A DNA stretch of 64,000 nt from Lutraria lutraria (GCA_964023205.1 OZ026837.1:9466088-9530087), one strand, 5' to 3'; shown: positions 50,749 to 58,716, counted from the stretch's first letter. The notes: generated by a model not told the origin, from the sequence alone. Program-made: numbers and translations.

Positions 50749-51339
50749 TTAATGATCACCATAAAGAGTTGTATTTCTATGTGTGATACTATGATACAAA
50801 CGGTTGTGACCTTCTGGTCTAGAGTTACGTTGAGCACAACACTTTTGTCCACACTTGTTCACATATTGAGCATGCATGTAATAAGTACCATAATATTGTT
50901 GAAACCAATGCGTCACATAAGTGTCATTTTTTCCATACATGTCCGGTTTGAATCGGGTTAACAGTATCTGGTTCAAGTCACATTCACGTGAGATAAAATC
51001 CAAAGCGAATAGACAATACACACCACACACCGGTAACATATCGCCTTGTATTCTCATGGCATTCCACAGATAAGTTTTGTTGGCATGTTTTTTCACAAAG
51101 GTTAGAATCTCTTCGAAAGGAGGTAATCCGTAGGAATCAAAGTACACTGCTTTATTGTCTTTTAAATAAAGAGCCACCCAGTGTTCTCCACGTTGATTCC
51201 CGTTATGGGTATTCACAATATAGGCTTTCACGTCATGCGGTTTCTCTGAAGGTAATTGATCTTTGGCACAAACACGAGCATGTAGTGGTTTTAATAACGG
51301 TGAATGATCTAATAGGTATTGTAGTTCATTCGTCTCCAT
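50749..51339 (-). CDS. Adenain-like (Ulp1/C48-C5 fold) cysteine protease of the Maverick-like element
   Basis: 196 residues from the ATG at 51,339, close to the ~200 of adenovirus protease. The catalytic set is in the expected order: His53 in GEHWVALYL, Asp68 in YFDSYG, Gln98 in RIQGD and Cys105 in VCGVYC. In adenoviruses and Mavericks this enzyme cleaves capsid and core precursors during maturation. The ATG overlaps the last 14 bp of the upstream 154-aa gene. A longer frame to 51,375 lacks an ATG. The gene is followed by an AATAAA signal at 50,705-50,700. All catalytic residues are present, so this copy may encode an active enzyme. Confidence 0.85.
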   Translation of the reverse strand: METNELQYLLDHSPLLKPLHARVCAKDQLPSEKPHDVKAYIVNTHNGNQRGEHWVALYLKDNKAVYFDSYGLPPFEEILTFVKKHANKTYLWNAMRIQGDMLPVCGVYCLFALDFISRECDLNQILLTRFKPDMYGKNDTYVTHWFQQYYGTYYMHAQYVNKCGQKCCAQRNSRPEGHNRLYHSITHRNTTLYGDH

Positions 51340-51790
51340 AATGCCAATTTCTGTTGACACGTTCAGCCCAAACACTGATCCATTGATCTATGAACTGATT
51401 CTGAGTGAGTTCTTCTTTAAATTGAATCCATAATCGACACGCGTCTCCTTTTTCACTATCGGTCAAGGTCACTAATTCAGGATACCACTTTTCCATGACC
51501 TTGAACACGTCCAAACGTTGAATCGCTTTTTGAATGTAAAGTTCTGTCCACTCTTCCGTATTCGTGTATAAGCAGAGTACATGTTGTACTTGACTAGGAT
51601 GATTCACTCGACAACCATAACAGTCTTTATGCACTTGATTATAAATTAAAGATTGGAGTGCTTCTGTGACGTGATGATTCAAGCACTCTTGTAAAAAGTC
51701 CGTCCTTGAACTTGTACAACAAGGATACGCCAATAACTTCATTTCGTAATCTTGTCCTTTTTCCAGGTGTTCAATATCCATGTCTTCCAT
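51326..51790 (-). CDS. 154-aa conserved Cys/His protein of the element, function unknown
   Basis: 154 residues. A central cluster CYGCRVNHPSQVQHVLC (C-x2-C-x3-H-x5-H type) suggests a metal-binding knuckle, flanked by helical Trp-rich segments. I recall related proteins next to F54H12.2-like capsid genes in other invertebrate elements but know no assigned function. Its ATG lies one base after the stop of the capsid gene (TAAG-ATG) and its end overlaps the protease start by 14 bp, so it belongs to the same packed cluster. It could be a minor virion or assembly protein (inference). Confidence 0.65.
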   Translation of the reverse strand: MEDMDIEHLEKGQDYEMKLLAYPCCTSSRTDFLQECLNHHVTEALQSLIYNQVHKDCYGCRVNHPSQVQHVLCLYTNTEEWTELYIQKAIQRLDVFKVMEKWYPELVTLTDSEKGDACRLWIQFKEELTQNQFIDQWISVWAERVNRNWHYGDE

Positions 51791-51791
51791 C

Positions 51792-53090
51792 TTAATAATC
51801 TAGAAGCACTTCTCTGAATTGATTGATTTCAATTTGATTGTCGTATTCCGCAAATACAATCACGTTGATGGCTTGTGCAAGTGCTGTTCCAAAGTGAAAT
51901 TCCAATCTCAGATTGCCCGTTTTTATAGGATGGAGTTGACCTTCCTCGCAACCTTGATCTGCTGTCAAGTCCAACCCCCAGAGTGTGTATCCGTTCCGAT
52001 AATCATTCATGCTCAATCCAAATGAACGATTGAGACCAAGAGCTCCTGTCGCTTGATAGAGTGACATGTAGGATCTTAGAACTTCTCCCGTTTCAAAATT
52101 GGGTTGAAACGCTTTGTTATGAATACTTTTTCCGTCAATGCTGACTTCTAGATGATTCAGTGTAAAATGACGGAAATCAAAGGGGTTGGTAGCCATGTCT
52201 CCATTCATGTCTCCATTTCTTACCATACCGATGATAAGACGTTTTGGCAATTGACCTTGAAATAAATGATCTTCAATCTTGGATCGTTGACCGTTAGGAA
52301 TCGTAAATGTTTTTACTTCAGTTCGTCGGATGGGGATTTTCATGTTATGTTGAGCAATCTGTTGATTGAGTTGATTGGCTACCACTGGCGGTAAATCTAC
52401 TGTTCTTACATTAAATCCTGCTTCTAGAAACTTGATTTTAGCCGGTGCGGCACCCATGAGACAGAATTGAGGTGACGCTTTGTTTAGTCTTAAGCGTATT
52501 TCCATACCATTGGGTAAATATTTATCTTGCATCATCAGATCCAAATGAAGTCGTCCACATAGTTCCACCACACGACTTTGAAGGACACGATCACGTCTCT
52601 CAATATAGCCCAGGTTACCCCCGTCATGTGCGTGGGTGTTCATATGACCAGGGGTGTCTTCACCCCATAACTCTAGCGCCTGAAGTTGAGTGTCTTTACA
52701 GCTTGAGGTGAAGGAGAGTAAATTTTCTATGTATGCCCGATAGGCATACGTGTCCGCATTGCTGGTGATCAGTTTATTATTCAGGTACACATCAATGCTT
52801 GAGAACATACTGTGAAAGAAATTGTTGACGGTAGCAATTTCACTGTCGGCCGCTAGGTCTGTACCATCTGCCTGTATAATTTTGAGTTTTAGGTACAGGT
52901 AAGATTGATTCAGATCTGTCCATTTTTCTGTCTGTGCAGGAATCACAAATTCAATCGGAGCATTATTGTCCAGAGCAGAAATGGGATAATGTTCAGTCCA
53001 TTGACCTTCTTGCATGGCTGTCATGGTAGGTGGCACAACAGACACATCCAACTCTGTCTTACTACATTCACAGGAACCGTGTTGCATCAT
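51792..53090 (-). CDS. F54H12.2-like protein, putative double jelly-roll capsid protein
   Basis: 432 residues, full length and uninterrupted. It resembles the invertebrate family annotated from C. elegans F54H12.2, which sits beside the F54H12.3 transposon integrase, the same pairing as here. Alternating hydrophobic strands fit two beta-sandwich halves: SYLYLKLKI and FFSSIDVYL-like text near residues 60-105, then PKRLIIGMV and LNHLEVSIDG near 280-320, and NLRLEFHFG and INVIVFAEYDN near 395-420. I infer it to be the major capsid protein; it is shorter than typical Polinton capsid proteins, so a minor capsid role is possible. It starts ATGATG two bases after the stop of the core-like gene. Truncated copies of its first 48 residues occur in both palindrome arms. 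Confidence 0.7.
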   Translation of the reverse strand: MMQHGSCECSKTELDVSVVPPTMTAMQEGQWTEHYPISALDNNAPIEFVIPAQTEKWTDLNQSYLYLKLKIIQADGTDLAADSEIATVNNFFHSMFSSIDVYLNNKLITSNADTYAYRAYIENLLSFTSSCKDTQLQALELWGEDTPGHMNTHAHDGGNLGYIERRDRVLQSRVVELCGRLHLDLMMQDKYLPNGMEIRLRLNKASPQFCLMGAAPAKIKFLEAGFNVRTVDLPPVVANQLNQQIAQHNMKIPIRRTEVKTFTIPNGQRSKIEDHLFQGQLPKRLIIGMVRNGDMNGDMATNPFDFRHFTLNHLEVSIDGKSIHNKAFQPNFETGEVLRSYMSLYQATGALGLNRSFGLSMNDYRNGYTLWGLDLTADQGCEEGQLHPIKTGNLRLEFHFGTALAQAINVIVFAEYDNQIEINQFREVLLDY

Positions 53091-53092
53091 GA

Positions 53093-53458
53093 TTAATCGA
53101 AAATATCAAGAGGTCTGGCCTGCTTAACTCGGCGATGATGAAGTTTCGAATGAGGTCTTTTCTTGACTGGTTTGCTCTTTATACGTCTTTTAGGGCTGGC
53201 CACGGCATGTAGCAAGGATTCACCCACATCTTTTAATACAGAGGCTCCACGTTTTCGTATTACTTGTTTAGCGTTTGATCCTGTCAAGATATCTTTGATA
53301 GCGGCTTTTCCTTGCTGGAGTCCTTCTTTTTTCAAGGTGCGAACTCCAGATTTCACAAATGGATTCAGTAAAGGTATAATTCTTTTCATGGCTTTCTTAA
53401 ACATGGATCCAAGTCCGTGTCCATATTGTCGAGGTTGACCTTGGTAAGTAGGTATCAT
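53093..53458 (-). CDS. Basic core-like protein with amphipathic N-terminal helix
   Basis: 121 residues. The N-terminus has a Gly-rich turn then an amphipathic helix (YGHGLGSMFKKAMKRIIPLL). The C-terminus is very basic (SPKRRIKSKPVKKRPHSKLH). This layout resembles the small virion core/membrane-active proteins (pX or pVI type) of adenoviruses and adintoviruses. A role in DNA condensation or endosomal escape is an inference from the layout. Its ATG overlaps the stop of the penton-like gene (ATGA). Near-identical copies occur at 59,454 and 62,330. Confidence 0.65.
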   Translation of the reverse strand: MIPTYQGQPRQYGHGLGSMFKKAMKRIIPLLNPFVKSGVRTLKKEGLQQGKAAIKDILTGSNAKQVIRKRGASVLKDVGESLLHAVASPKRRIKSKPVKKRPHSKLHHRRVKQARPLDIFD

Positions 53459-54297
53459 TGTCTTTGGCGTAGGTGTAGTTTCACCATAGACTTCCCATGA
53501 ATAAACTGAATAGACTGGCCAGTGTCACCCCTTATATGGATAGTGATGGTGTCAAAGTCGGCTTTAGCCAGTGGTACATAGTGTAAATTCAAGAACTCGA
53601 AATGAATATGAGGGTTAGTTCCTGCTTTCGTTCTCGGATCAAATGGAGCTACACGTAAGATGGGGGCTTCTATGTTTCCCAAATAGGTATAAGACGCAAG
53701 GTCGGAATAAACAAACAAATGATTATGACCCATGTTAATATCTACGCCATGAGGAAACGGATCTGGAGTGTCTTTAAAAAAGATGGTCGAAGAACTATCA
53801 GGGGCTCCACCCAGTTTAATAAACATGTGAGGATGAAACTGAATGCCTAGTTGATCCGAACTGTCCAGTTTTGCGCGTTTACTTTGTCCTGAAAAACCCA
53901 TGGTAAATCGAAGGCCTTTCTGTCTAAATATTTTACCTAATTGATCTTTCACGGTAAAGTCAATCGTCTCGATCAAATGTTGGGGTGTGACATAAGTTCC
54001 TATAGGAATACAAAGTCGTACACCTTTTTCTTCTTTATTGGGGAGAGTACAATAGGTCTCAAAGTTTTCTAAGGCCTTACCCAGGACAGGATCATGTGTG
54101 ACAATGTAGAAATGTCGCTCTTCTTCAGTGACATTAACGACCTGACTAGGAACAATCATTTCCACTAAGGCAATTTCCCAATCTTGTTTATTGAGATGGA
54201 TGGGTTTTGCCAGTTTGGTACGAAAACAACATTGCGTATTGTCTTGGAATAAATCCATAGAGCTATCACTCATGAGTGTGATGTAAAACGAACTCAT
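53455..54297 (-). CDS. Penton-like minor capsid protein of the Maverick-like element
   Basis: 280 residues, intact. It begins MSSFYITLMSDSSMDLFQDN, followed by F-x-T-K-L-A-K-P and WEIALVEM. The C-terminal half contains HLFVYSDLASYTYLGNIEAP, then LHYVPL and ITIHIRGDTGQSIQF. This pattern (VYSD, G-x-x-x-APLLR, YVPL, I-x-I-R-D/G-D-T-G) is one I associate with the minor capsid protein of invertebrate Maverick/Polinton elements. It would sit at capsid vertices as a single jelly-roll. The ATG overlaps the stop of the small membrane protein gene and its TGA overlaps the next ATG. Two other copies are present in the palindrome and differ at several dozen sites. Confidence 0.7.
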   Translation of the reverse strand: MSSFYITLMSDSSMDLFQDNTQCCFRTKLAKPIHLNKQDWEIALVEMIVPSQVVNVTEEERHFYIVTHDPVLGKALENFETYCTLPNKEEKGVRLCIPIGTYVTPQHLIETIDFTVKDQLGKIFRQKGLRFTMGFSGQSKRAKLDSSDQLGIQFHPHMFIKLGGAPDSSSTIFFKDTPDPFPHGVDINMGHNHLFVYSDLASYTYLGNIEAPILRVAPFDPRTKAGTNPHIHFEFLNLHYVPLAKADFDTITIHIRGDTGQSIQFIHGKSMVKLHLRQRQ

Positions 54298-54538
54298 GTT
54301 GATTTAGGTTTATTGAATTTCAAGGAGGGATTCGGTAGAATATAACCTAGAGAACTACTTAAAAGCAGAAGCCACAATTCTCGATCGGGTCGTTGAAAAC
54401 ACAAATTAAATAGCGATACGGTAATAATAATAAATACCACTACAATTTGTGCAAAAAAGTGACCTTATTTTTGGGTTCACACAATTTGGCTTGCTCTGAG
54501 GCAGTCACTACCACACTGGCCGTATCGGTTTGAGACAT
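54294..54538 (-). pseudogene. Small membrane protein gene, frameshifted in this copy
   Basis: Corresponds to the intact 81-residue genes at 60,655-60,900 and 61,249-61,494, which encode a protein with a hydrophobic segment near residues 28-48 and a second one near 58-70. In this copy one base present in both intact copies is missing at about 54,451-54,452, which breaks the frame just before the first membrane segment. It lies between integrase and penton genes, and its original stop would overlap the penton ATG (ATGA). The function is unknown; small membrane proteins of this kind could help virion membrane interactions. Confidence 0.65.
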
Positions 54539-54552
54539 GATGTATTTATTAA

Positions 54553-55626
54553 CTAAACGAGATGGGATTCGGGAATCCAACTGTCAAATTTCGAAGGATA
54601 ACCTTTCCAATGTACTTTAATTTCTCGTCTTCCGTCTACCTTACTCTGGCGATGGGCGAGCACTGATTCAATTTCATAGATAGCATCATCTTTTATAACC
54701 TGTACTTCAGAGAAATAAAACGAACCCAAAATGGGTTCTCCGTCTAAATCAGTCAATTTCACAGTAGCAGGAGAGGTCTTTTTGACTTGGATCACTTTAA
54801 ACAGTTCAGTGGTCCAGTTAGGTAGATAACCTTTATCAAATGTACGTTTTGTTTTATTGATACGAACAATATCTCCCACATGAAGGGTCGTCGACGCTTT
54901 TTTTCTTGATTTTCCATACAAGGTCAAGGCCACTTGAGATTCGTTATTCTCATTTACGGATACGGGTGCCATTTGTATACTACGATGAACACGATGATTA
55001 TAGGCATGCACGAGATCAGACAATACCTGAATATACCTTCGTGTTTTATGATGCGTAAAGTATTTCCACATGCGTGATTTTAAGGTCCGTTGAAAACGTT
55101 CCACTATACTAGCCTTAGTTTCTGGGTTTTCAGTCGTAAAATAATGAATCCCTACTTTGTCTAAAAACTGTTGAAACCTTTGATTCTTGAATTCTGTTCC
55201 TTTATCGGTTTGCAACGCTTTAGGTTGTCTCGTTTTAAGAATAGAGCGAAACGCTTCCACCAATGTGAGCCCCGTTTTATCCTTGAGGGGAACGACCCAA
55301 GCATATTTTGAAAACACGTCAATGACACACAACAAATATCGATAAGGGGTGTTGTACTGAGCCAAGGATTGCATGTCTGCCAAATCAGCTTGCCATTGAT
55401 GATCAATACCACCCACAATCGTTTTCCGTCTCGAGAATACCCTACGGATAGGTTTGTGCAGGGTATAGGTCTTTTGTCCCTTCAACCAGGATCGCACTTG
55501 ACTTGGCGTAATGGATTTCAGTTGAGTTCGAGCTGCTGTAGTAAGACGTTCTACCCCACCAAAACCAGCCGGATGATGGGGATCATAATAAATCTGATGT
55601 AACAGACTGTCTACCTTTTTGTTCAT
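54553..55626 (-). CDS. Maverick/Polinton-type DDE integrase with C-terminal chromodomain (F54H12.3-like)
   Basis: 357 residues from the first ATG at 55,626; the frame is open a further 7 codons without an ATG. The N-terminal part has the HHPAGFGGVERL motif typical of Polinton integrases. The retroviral-type catalytic core carries Asp81 (QADLAD), Asp141 (TDKGTEF) and Glu176 (IVERFQ), with D-35-E spacing. A chromodomain occupies about residues 310-357 (REIKVHWKGYPSKFDSWIP), which could direct insertion to methylated-histone chromatin. The enzyme joins linear element ends to host DNA. All catalytic residues are intact. It follows the 52-aa gene by 5 nt and precedes the membrane protein gene by 14 nt. 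The gene order with F54H12.2 matches nematode relatives. Confidence 0.88.
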   Translation of the reverse strand: MNKKVDSLLHQIYYDPHHPAGFGGVERLTTAARTQLKSITPSQVRSWLKGQKTYTLHKPIRRVFSRRKTIVGGIDHQWQADLADMQSLAQYNTPYRYLLCVIDVFSKYAWVVPLKDKTGLTLVEAFRSILKTRQPKALQTDKGTEFKNQRFQQFLDKVGIHYFTTENPETKASIVERFQRTLKSRMWKYFTHHKTRRYIQVLSDLVHAYNHRVHRSIQMAPVSVNENNESQVALTLYGKSRKKASTTLHVGDIVRINKTKRTFDKGYLPNWTTELFKVIQVKKTSPATVKLTDLDGEPILGSFYFSEVQVIKDDAIYEIESVLAHRQSKVDGRREIKVHWKGYPSKFDSWIPESHLV

Positions 55627-55631
55627 GTTGT

Positions 55632-55790
55632 CTAGAAGGCTTCCCACTTAGGTTCTGCTTTCATCTGTTTGACAGGTTTACTTATAGGTTCTGCTTTCAT
55701 CTGTTTGGCAGGTTTACTTATAGGTGAACGAGGCTCAACAAAACTATCAAAGAATTCATCATCTTCCTCCGAATCGTCTGCTTTTTGCAT
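55632..55790 (-). CDS. 52-aa acidic/basic protein just upstream of integrase
   Basis: 52 residues from the ATG at 55,790. The N-terminus is acidic (DDSEEDDEFFDSF). The C-terminal half is an imperfect tandem repeat of 12 residues (PISKPAKQMKAE, then PISKPVKQMKAE). The stop lies 5 nt before the integrase ATG, and the integrase frame is open across the junction, so either reinitiation or a frameshift fusion is conceivable. I do not recognise it. Two AATACTGTATAC-type words lie just upstream, where the promoter of the cluster is expected. Confidence 0.5.
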   Translation of the reverse strand: MQKADDSEEDDEFFDSFVEPRSPISKPAKQMKAEPISKPVKQMKAEPKWEAF

Positions 55791-55799
55791 CCATGACCA

Positions 55800-55910
55800 T
55801 TTGAATACTGTATACTTAATATATACTATCACAGCAATTTGAATACTGTATACATTTGTTGAAAATGATTGTACACATCATACTATCACAGCACTTTGTA
55901 GGAAATGTTT
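55800..55910 (-). promoter_or_regulatory. Putative promoter region of the main gene cluster
   Basis: Contains two direct copies of GCTGTGATAGTAT and two of TATACAGTATTCAAAT on the minus strand, and the TATA-like TATATATTAAGTATAC near 55,809-55,824, just upstream of the first gene of the packed cluster. This is inferred from position and repeats only. Confidence 0.35.
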
Positions 55911-56000
55911 ATAGAAAACTTACCTGACACCGTCTATTTGTATTTGGTGTTATCAGATAGGAATGTAAATATACTAGTAATATTGACAATATGAGAGTGA

Positions 56001-56010
56001 TTCTTTCTGA
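56001..56010 (-). promoter_or_regulatory. Candidate histone downstream element (U7-binding type), right unit
   Basis: The minus strand reads TCAGAAAGAA, 10 nt after the second stem-loop, close to the CAAGAAAGA-type element of invertebrate histone genes. The flanking text (ATTGTC, CACTCTCAT) is shared with the left unit. Confidence 0.6.
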
Positions 56011-56020
56011 ATTGTATGGG

Positions 56021-56058
56021 GGCCCTGAAAAGGGCCGTTGGTGGTCCTGAAAAGGACC
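56021..56058 (-). promoter_or_regulatory. Tandem pair of histone-type mRNA 3' stem-loops (right unit)
   Basis: The minus strand carries GGTCCTTTTCAGGACC (56,058-56,043) and GGCCCTTTTCAGGGCC (56,036-56,021), with the same order and 6-nt spacer as the pair at 49,991-50,028. The pair begins about 20 nt after the stop of the 107-aa gene. The fixed spacing to the stop and the downstream purine element indicate a functional 3' end rather than chance. Confidence 0.85.
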
Positions 56059-56077
56059 GTTGGTACTTGTATGGGGA

Positions 56078-56401
56078 TTAATGGCGTTGACCGCATCTCC
56101 CCATACAAGCAGGACACCACTTGTCCCATTTCTGGACATCCTTGGGGTCCGGTGTGGGTTGATAGAGGTTCGAAGGAACCTCCGTGAGTTCATCTTCCCA
56201 GTTCTCTGGGGTTGATTCTTGAGGGGTATCCCCCCAGTCCTCTTCCCCAGAGCAGACCTCCACCTCCTCTGCGAACTTCTTCCCCTCTCTCAGGGTCTTC
56301 ACCTCCAACCGCAGCTCTTCTAGCTGCATTTCCAGCTGTTCAATATACAACCCTAAGGTTGTATACTTTCTCTTAATAATGTTAAGCGTACGTTGAGACA
56401 T
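56078..56401 (-). CDS. 107-aa coiled-coil/acidic protein with histone-type gene architecture
   Basis: 107 residues with a normal ATG. Residues 5-45 form a predicted leucine-rich coiled coil (LYIEQLEMQLEELRLEVKTL). A strongly acidic Glu/Asp/Pro region follows, and the C-terminus is WCPACMGRCGQRH, a possible zinc knuckle. I do not recognise the family. The gene is unusual in its signals: three CCAAT boxes in tandem lie 70-140 bp upstream and a double histone-type stem-loop lies about 20 bp downstream. This would give a short, non-polyadenylated, S-phase mRNA. A coiled coil plus acidic region would suit a transcription or replication accessory factor (inference). Confidence 0.6.
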   Translation of the reverse strand: MSQRTLNIIKRKYTTLGLYIEQLEMQLEELRLEVKTLREGKKFAEEVEVCSGEEDWGDTPQESTPENWEDELTEVPSNLYQPTPDPKDVQKWDKWCPACMGRCGQRH

Positions 56402-56470
56402 CTCGATACAGAATGAAACTAGATCAAGGTAAGGCCACTCACTGACTATGATACAAGGACTCTGATTTGT

Positions 56471-56542
56471 CCATTTTAACAGTATTTCATTGGTCCATTT
56501 TAACAGTATTTCATTGGTCTATTTTAACGGCATTTCATTGGT
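56471..56542 (-). promoter_or_regulatory. Three tandem 24-bp repeats, each with a GACCAATGAAAT CCAAT box
   Basis: Three head-to-tail 24-bp units (56,471-56,494, 56,495-56,518, 56,519-56,542). On the minus strand each reads ACCAATGAAAT, then an ACTGTTAAAA-like part. The GACCAATGAAA context resembles the NF-Y sites of histone H2A/H2B promoters. They sit 70-140 bp upstream of the 107-aa gene, the usual distance for such boxes. Confidence 0.65.
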
Positions 56543-56604
56543 CTGTTGTTTTCTAGGTCAGTTAGTGTTTTTTTCATGTTCCATAGCTCATTTATGTTTC
56601 ATGA

Positions 56605-58001
56605 TTCAACATGGTCGACATTGTCATGATTTGATATTAGTATATACAGTCAGTGTCATGATTTGATAAAAGTATAGACAATTAGTGTCATGATTTAATA
56701 TTAGTATAGTCAGTCAGTGTCATGATATGATAAAGGCATATACAGTCAGTGTCATGATTTGATATAGGCATAGAAAGTCAGTGTCATGATATGATAAAAG
56801 TATAGACAGTCAGTGTCATGATTTGATATTAGTGTAGACAGTCAGTGTCATGATTTGATATAGGTATAGACACTCAGTGTCATGATATGATATAGGTATC
56901 GACAGTCAGTGTCAAGATTTGATATTAGTATAGACAGTCAATGTCATGATTTGATAAAAGTATAGACAGTCAGTGTCATGATTTGATATAGGTATAGACA
57001 CTCAGTGTCATGATATGATATAGGTATCGACAGTCAGTGTCAAGATTTGATATTAGTATAGACAGTCAATGTCATGATTTGATATTAGTATATACATTGT
57101 TATGATTTAATATAAGTAGATACAGTCAGTGTCATGATTTGATAAAAGTACAGACAGTCAGTGTCATGATTTGATATGGTATAGACAGTCAGTGTCATGA
57201 TATGATATAGGTATCGACAGTCAGTGTCAAGATTTGATATTAGTATAGACAGTCAATGTCATGATTTGATATTCGTATATACATTGTTATGATTTAATAT
57301 AAGTAGATACAGTCAGTGTCATGATTTGATAAAAGTACAGACAGTCAGTGTCATGATTTGATATGGGCATTGACAGTCAGTGTCATAATTTGATAAAGGT
57401 ATAGACAGTCAGTTTCATGATATGATATAGGTATAGACAGTCAGTGTCATGATATGATATATGTATAGACAGTCAGTTTCATGATATGATACAGGTATAG
57501 ACAGTCAGTGGCATGATATGATATATGTATAGACAGTCAGTGTCATGATTTGATGTTGGTATAGACAGTCAGAGTCTTGATTTAATTTTAGTATATACAG
57601 TCAGTGTCATGATTTGATATCAGTATAGATAGTCAGTGTCATGATATGATAAAATTATAGAGAGTCAGTGTCATGATATGATATAGGTATAGACAGTCAG
57701 TGTCATGATTTGATATAAGTATAGACAGTCAGTGTCATGATATGATATGGTTATATACAGTCAGTGTCATGATTTGATATTAGTATAGACAGTCAGTGCC
57801 ATGATTTGAAAAAAGTATAGACAGTCAGTGTCATGATATGATATGGTATAGACAGTCAGTGTCATGATTTGATGTTATTATAGACATTCAGTGTCATGAT
57901 TTGATATTGGTATAGACAGTCAGTGTTATGATATGATAAAAGTATAGACAAAAGTATAGACAGTCAGTGTCATGATTTGATTTAAGTATATACGGTCAGC
58001 A
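56605..58001. repeat. 32-bp satellite, about 43 copies
   Basis: Tandem units of the form GTCAGTGTCATGATTTGATA plus TTAGTATAGACA. The copies vary (ATATGATA for TTTGATA, and several AAAGTATAGACA tails). Longer blocks such as 56,880-57,000 recur nearly unchanged at 57,000-57,100 and 57,190-57,300, showing multi-unit duplication. It separates the intact element from the palindrome. Confidence 0.95.
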
Positions 58002-58045
58002 AGGTTTTATTTGTTCCAACACTTCAAGATTGTGTTAAATTCATG

Positions 58046-58425
58046 GTTATATTGTATAACTATTATATTATATCACTGTTATATTGTATCACTGTTATAC
58101 TGTATTACTGTTATATTGTATAACTATTATATTATATCACTGTTATATTGTATCACTATTATATTGTATCACTGTTAAACTGTATTACTGTTATATTGTA
58201 TCACTGTTATATTGTATCACTGTTATATTGTATCACTGTTATATTGTATCACTGTTATATTGTATAACTATTATATTGTATCACTGTTATATTGTATCAC
58301 TGTTATATTGTATCATTGTTATATTGTATCACTGTTATATTGTATCACTGTTATATTGTATCACTGTTATATTGTATAACTATTATATTGTATCACTGTT
58401 ATATTGTATCACTGTTATACTTTGT
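58046..58425. repeat. 16-bp satellite (TGTTATATTGTATCAC)n
   Basis: About 24 tandem copies of a 16-bp unit, with periodic variants such as TATTATATTGTATAAC. Its reading frames are artefacts. The part from 58,149 onward is mirrored at 63,724-64,000. Confidence 0.95.
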
Positions 58426-58716
58426 AGAAAAATGTTACACATCACACAATCACATTATACATCACACTTTATACATGATTGAAAAAAATGTGACAGTCTC
58501 TTAAGGTTTTTGAAGTCTATTACGAAGTGTTAAGGATCGTATTCTAAATACTGTCAGAAATTCATAGTAAATTGATTTTCGTTAATTAACCATATATAAA
58601 TTCCAATAAACTAGACCCAAAAAAATGGAATAAATATTTCCTTCCATATTACTGTATAAATTCATGTTATTAATAGGAAACATTACCTAAAAACTAAAAA
58701 AAGAGAAAAAAGTATG

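Noticed and set aside
55369..55602. Plus-strand open frames opposite the integrase gene
   Set aside because: Antisense shadows of a well-supported integrase.
56081..56193. Open frame reading through the histone-type hairpins (NGPFQDHQRPFSG)
   Set aside because: The peptide repeats simply translate the hairpin pair; the genuine 107-aa frame stops before it.
58084..58504. 132-codon open frame with repeated YHCYIVSLLYCIT text, and its mirror at the right end
   Set aside because: A translation of the 16-bp satellite, with no start context or non-repeat domain.
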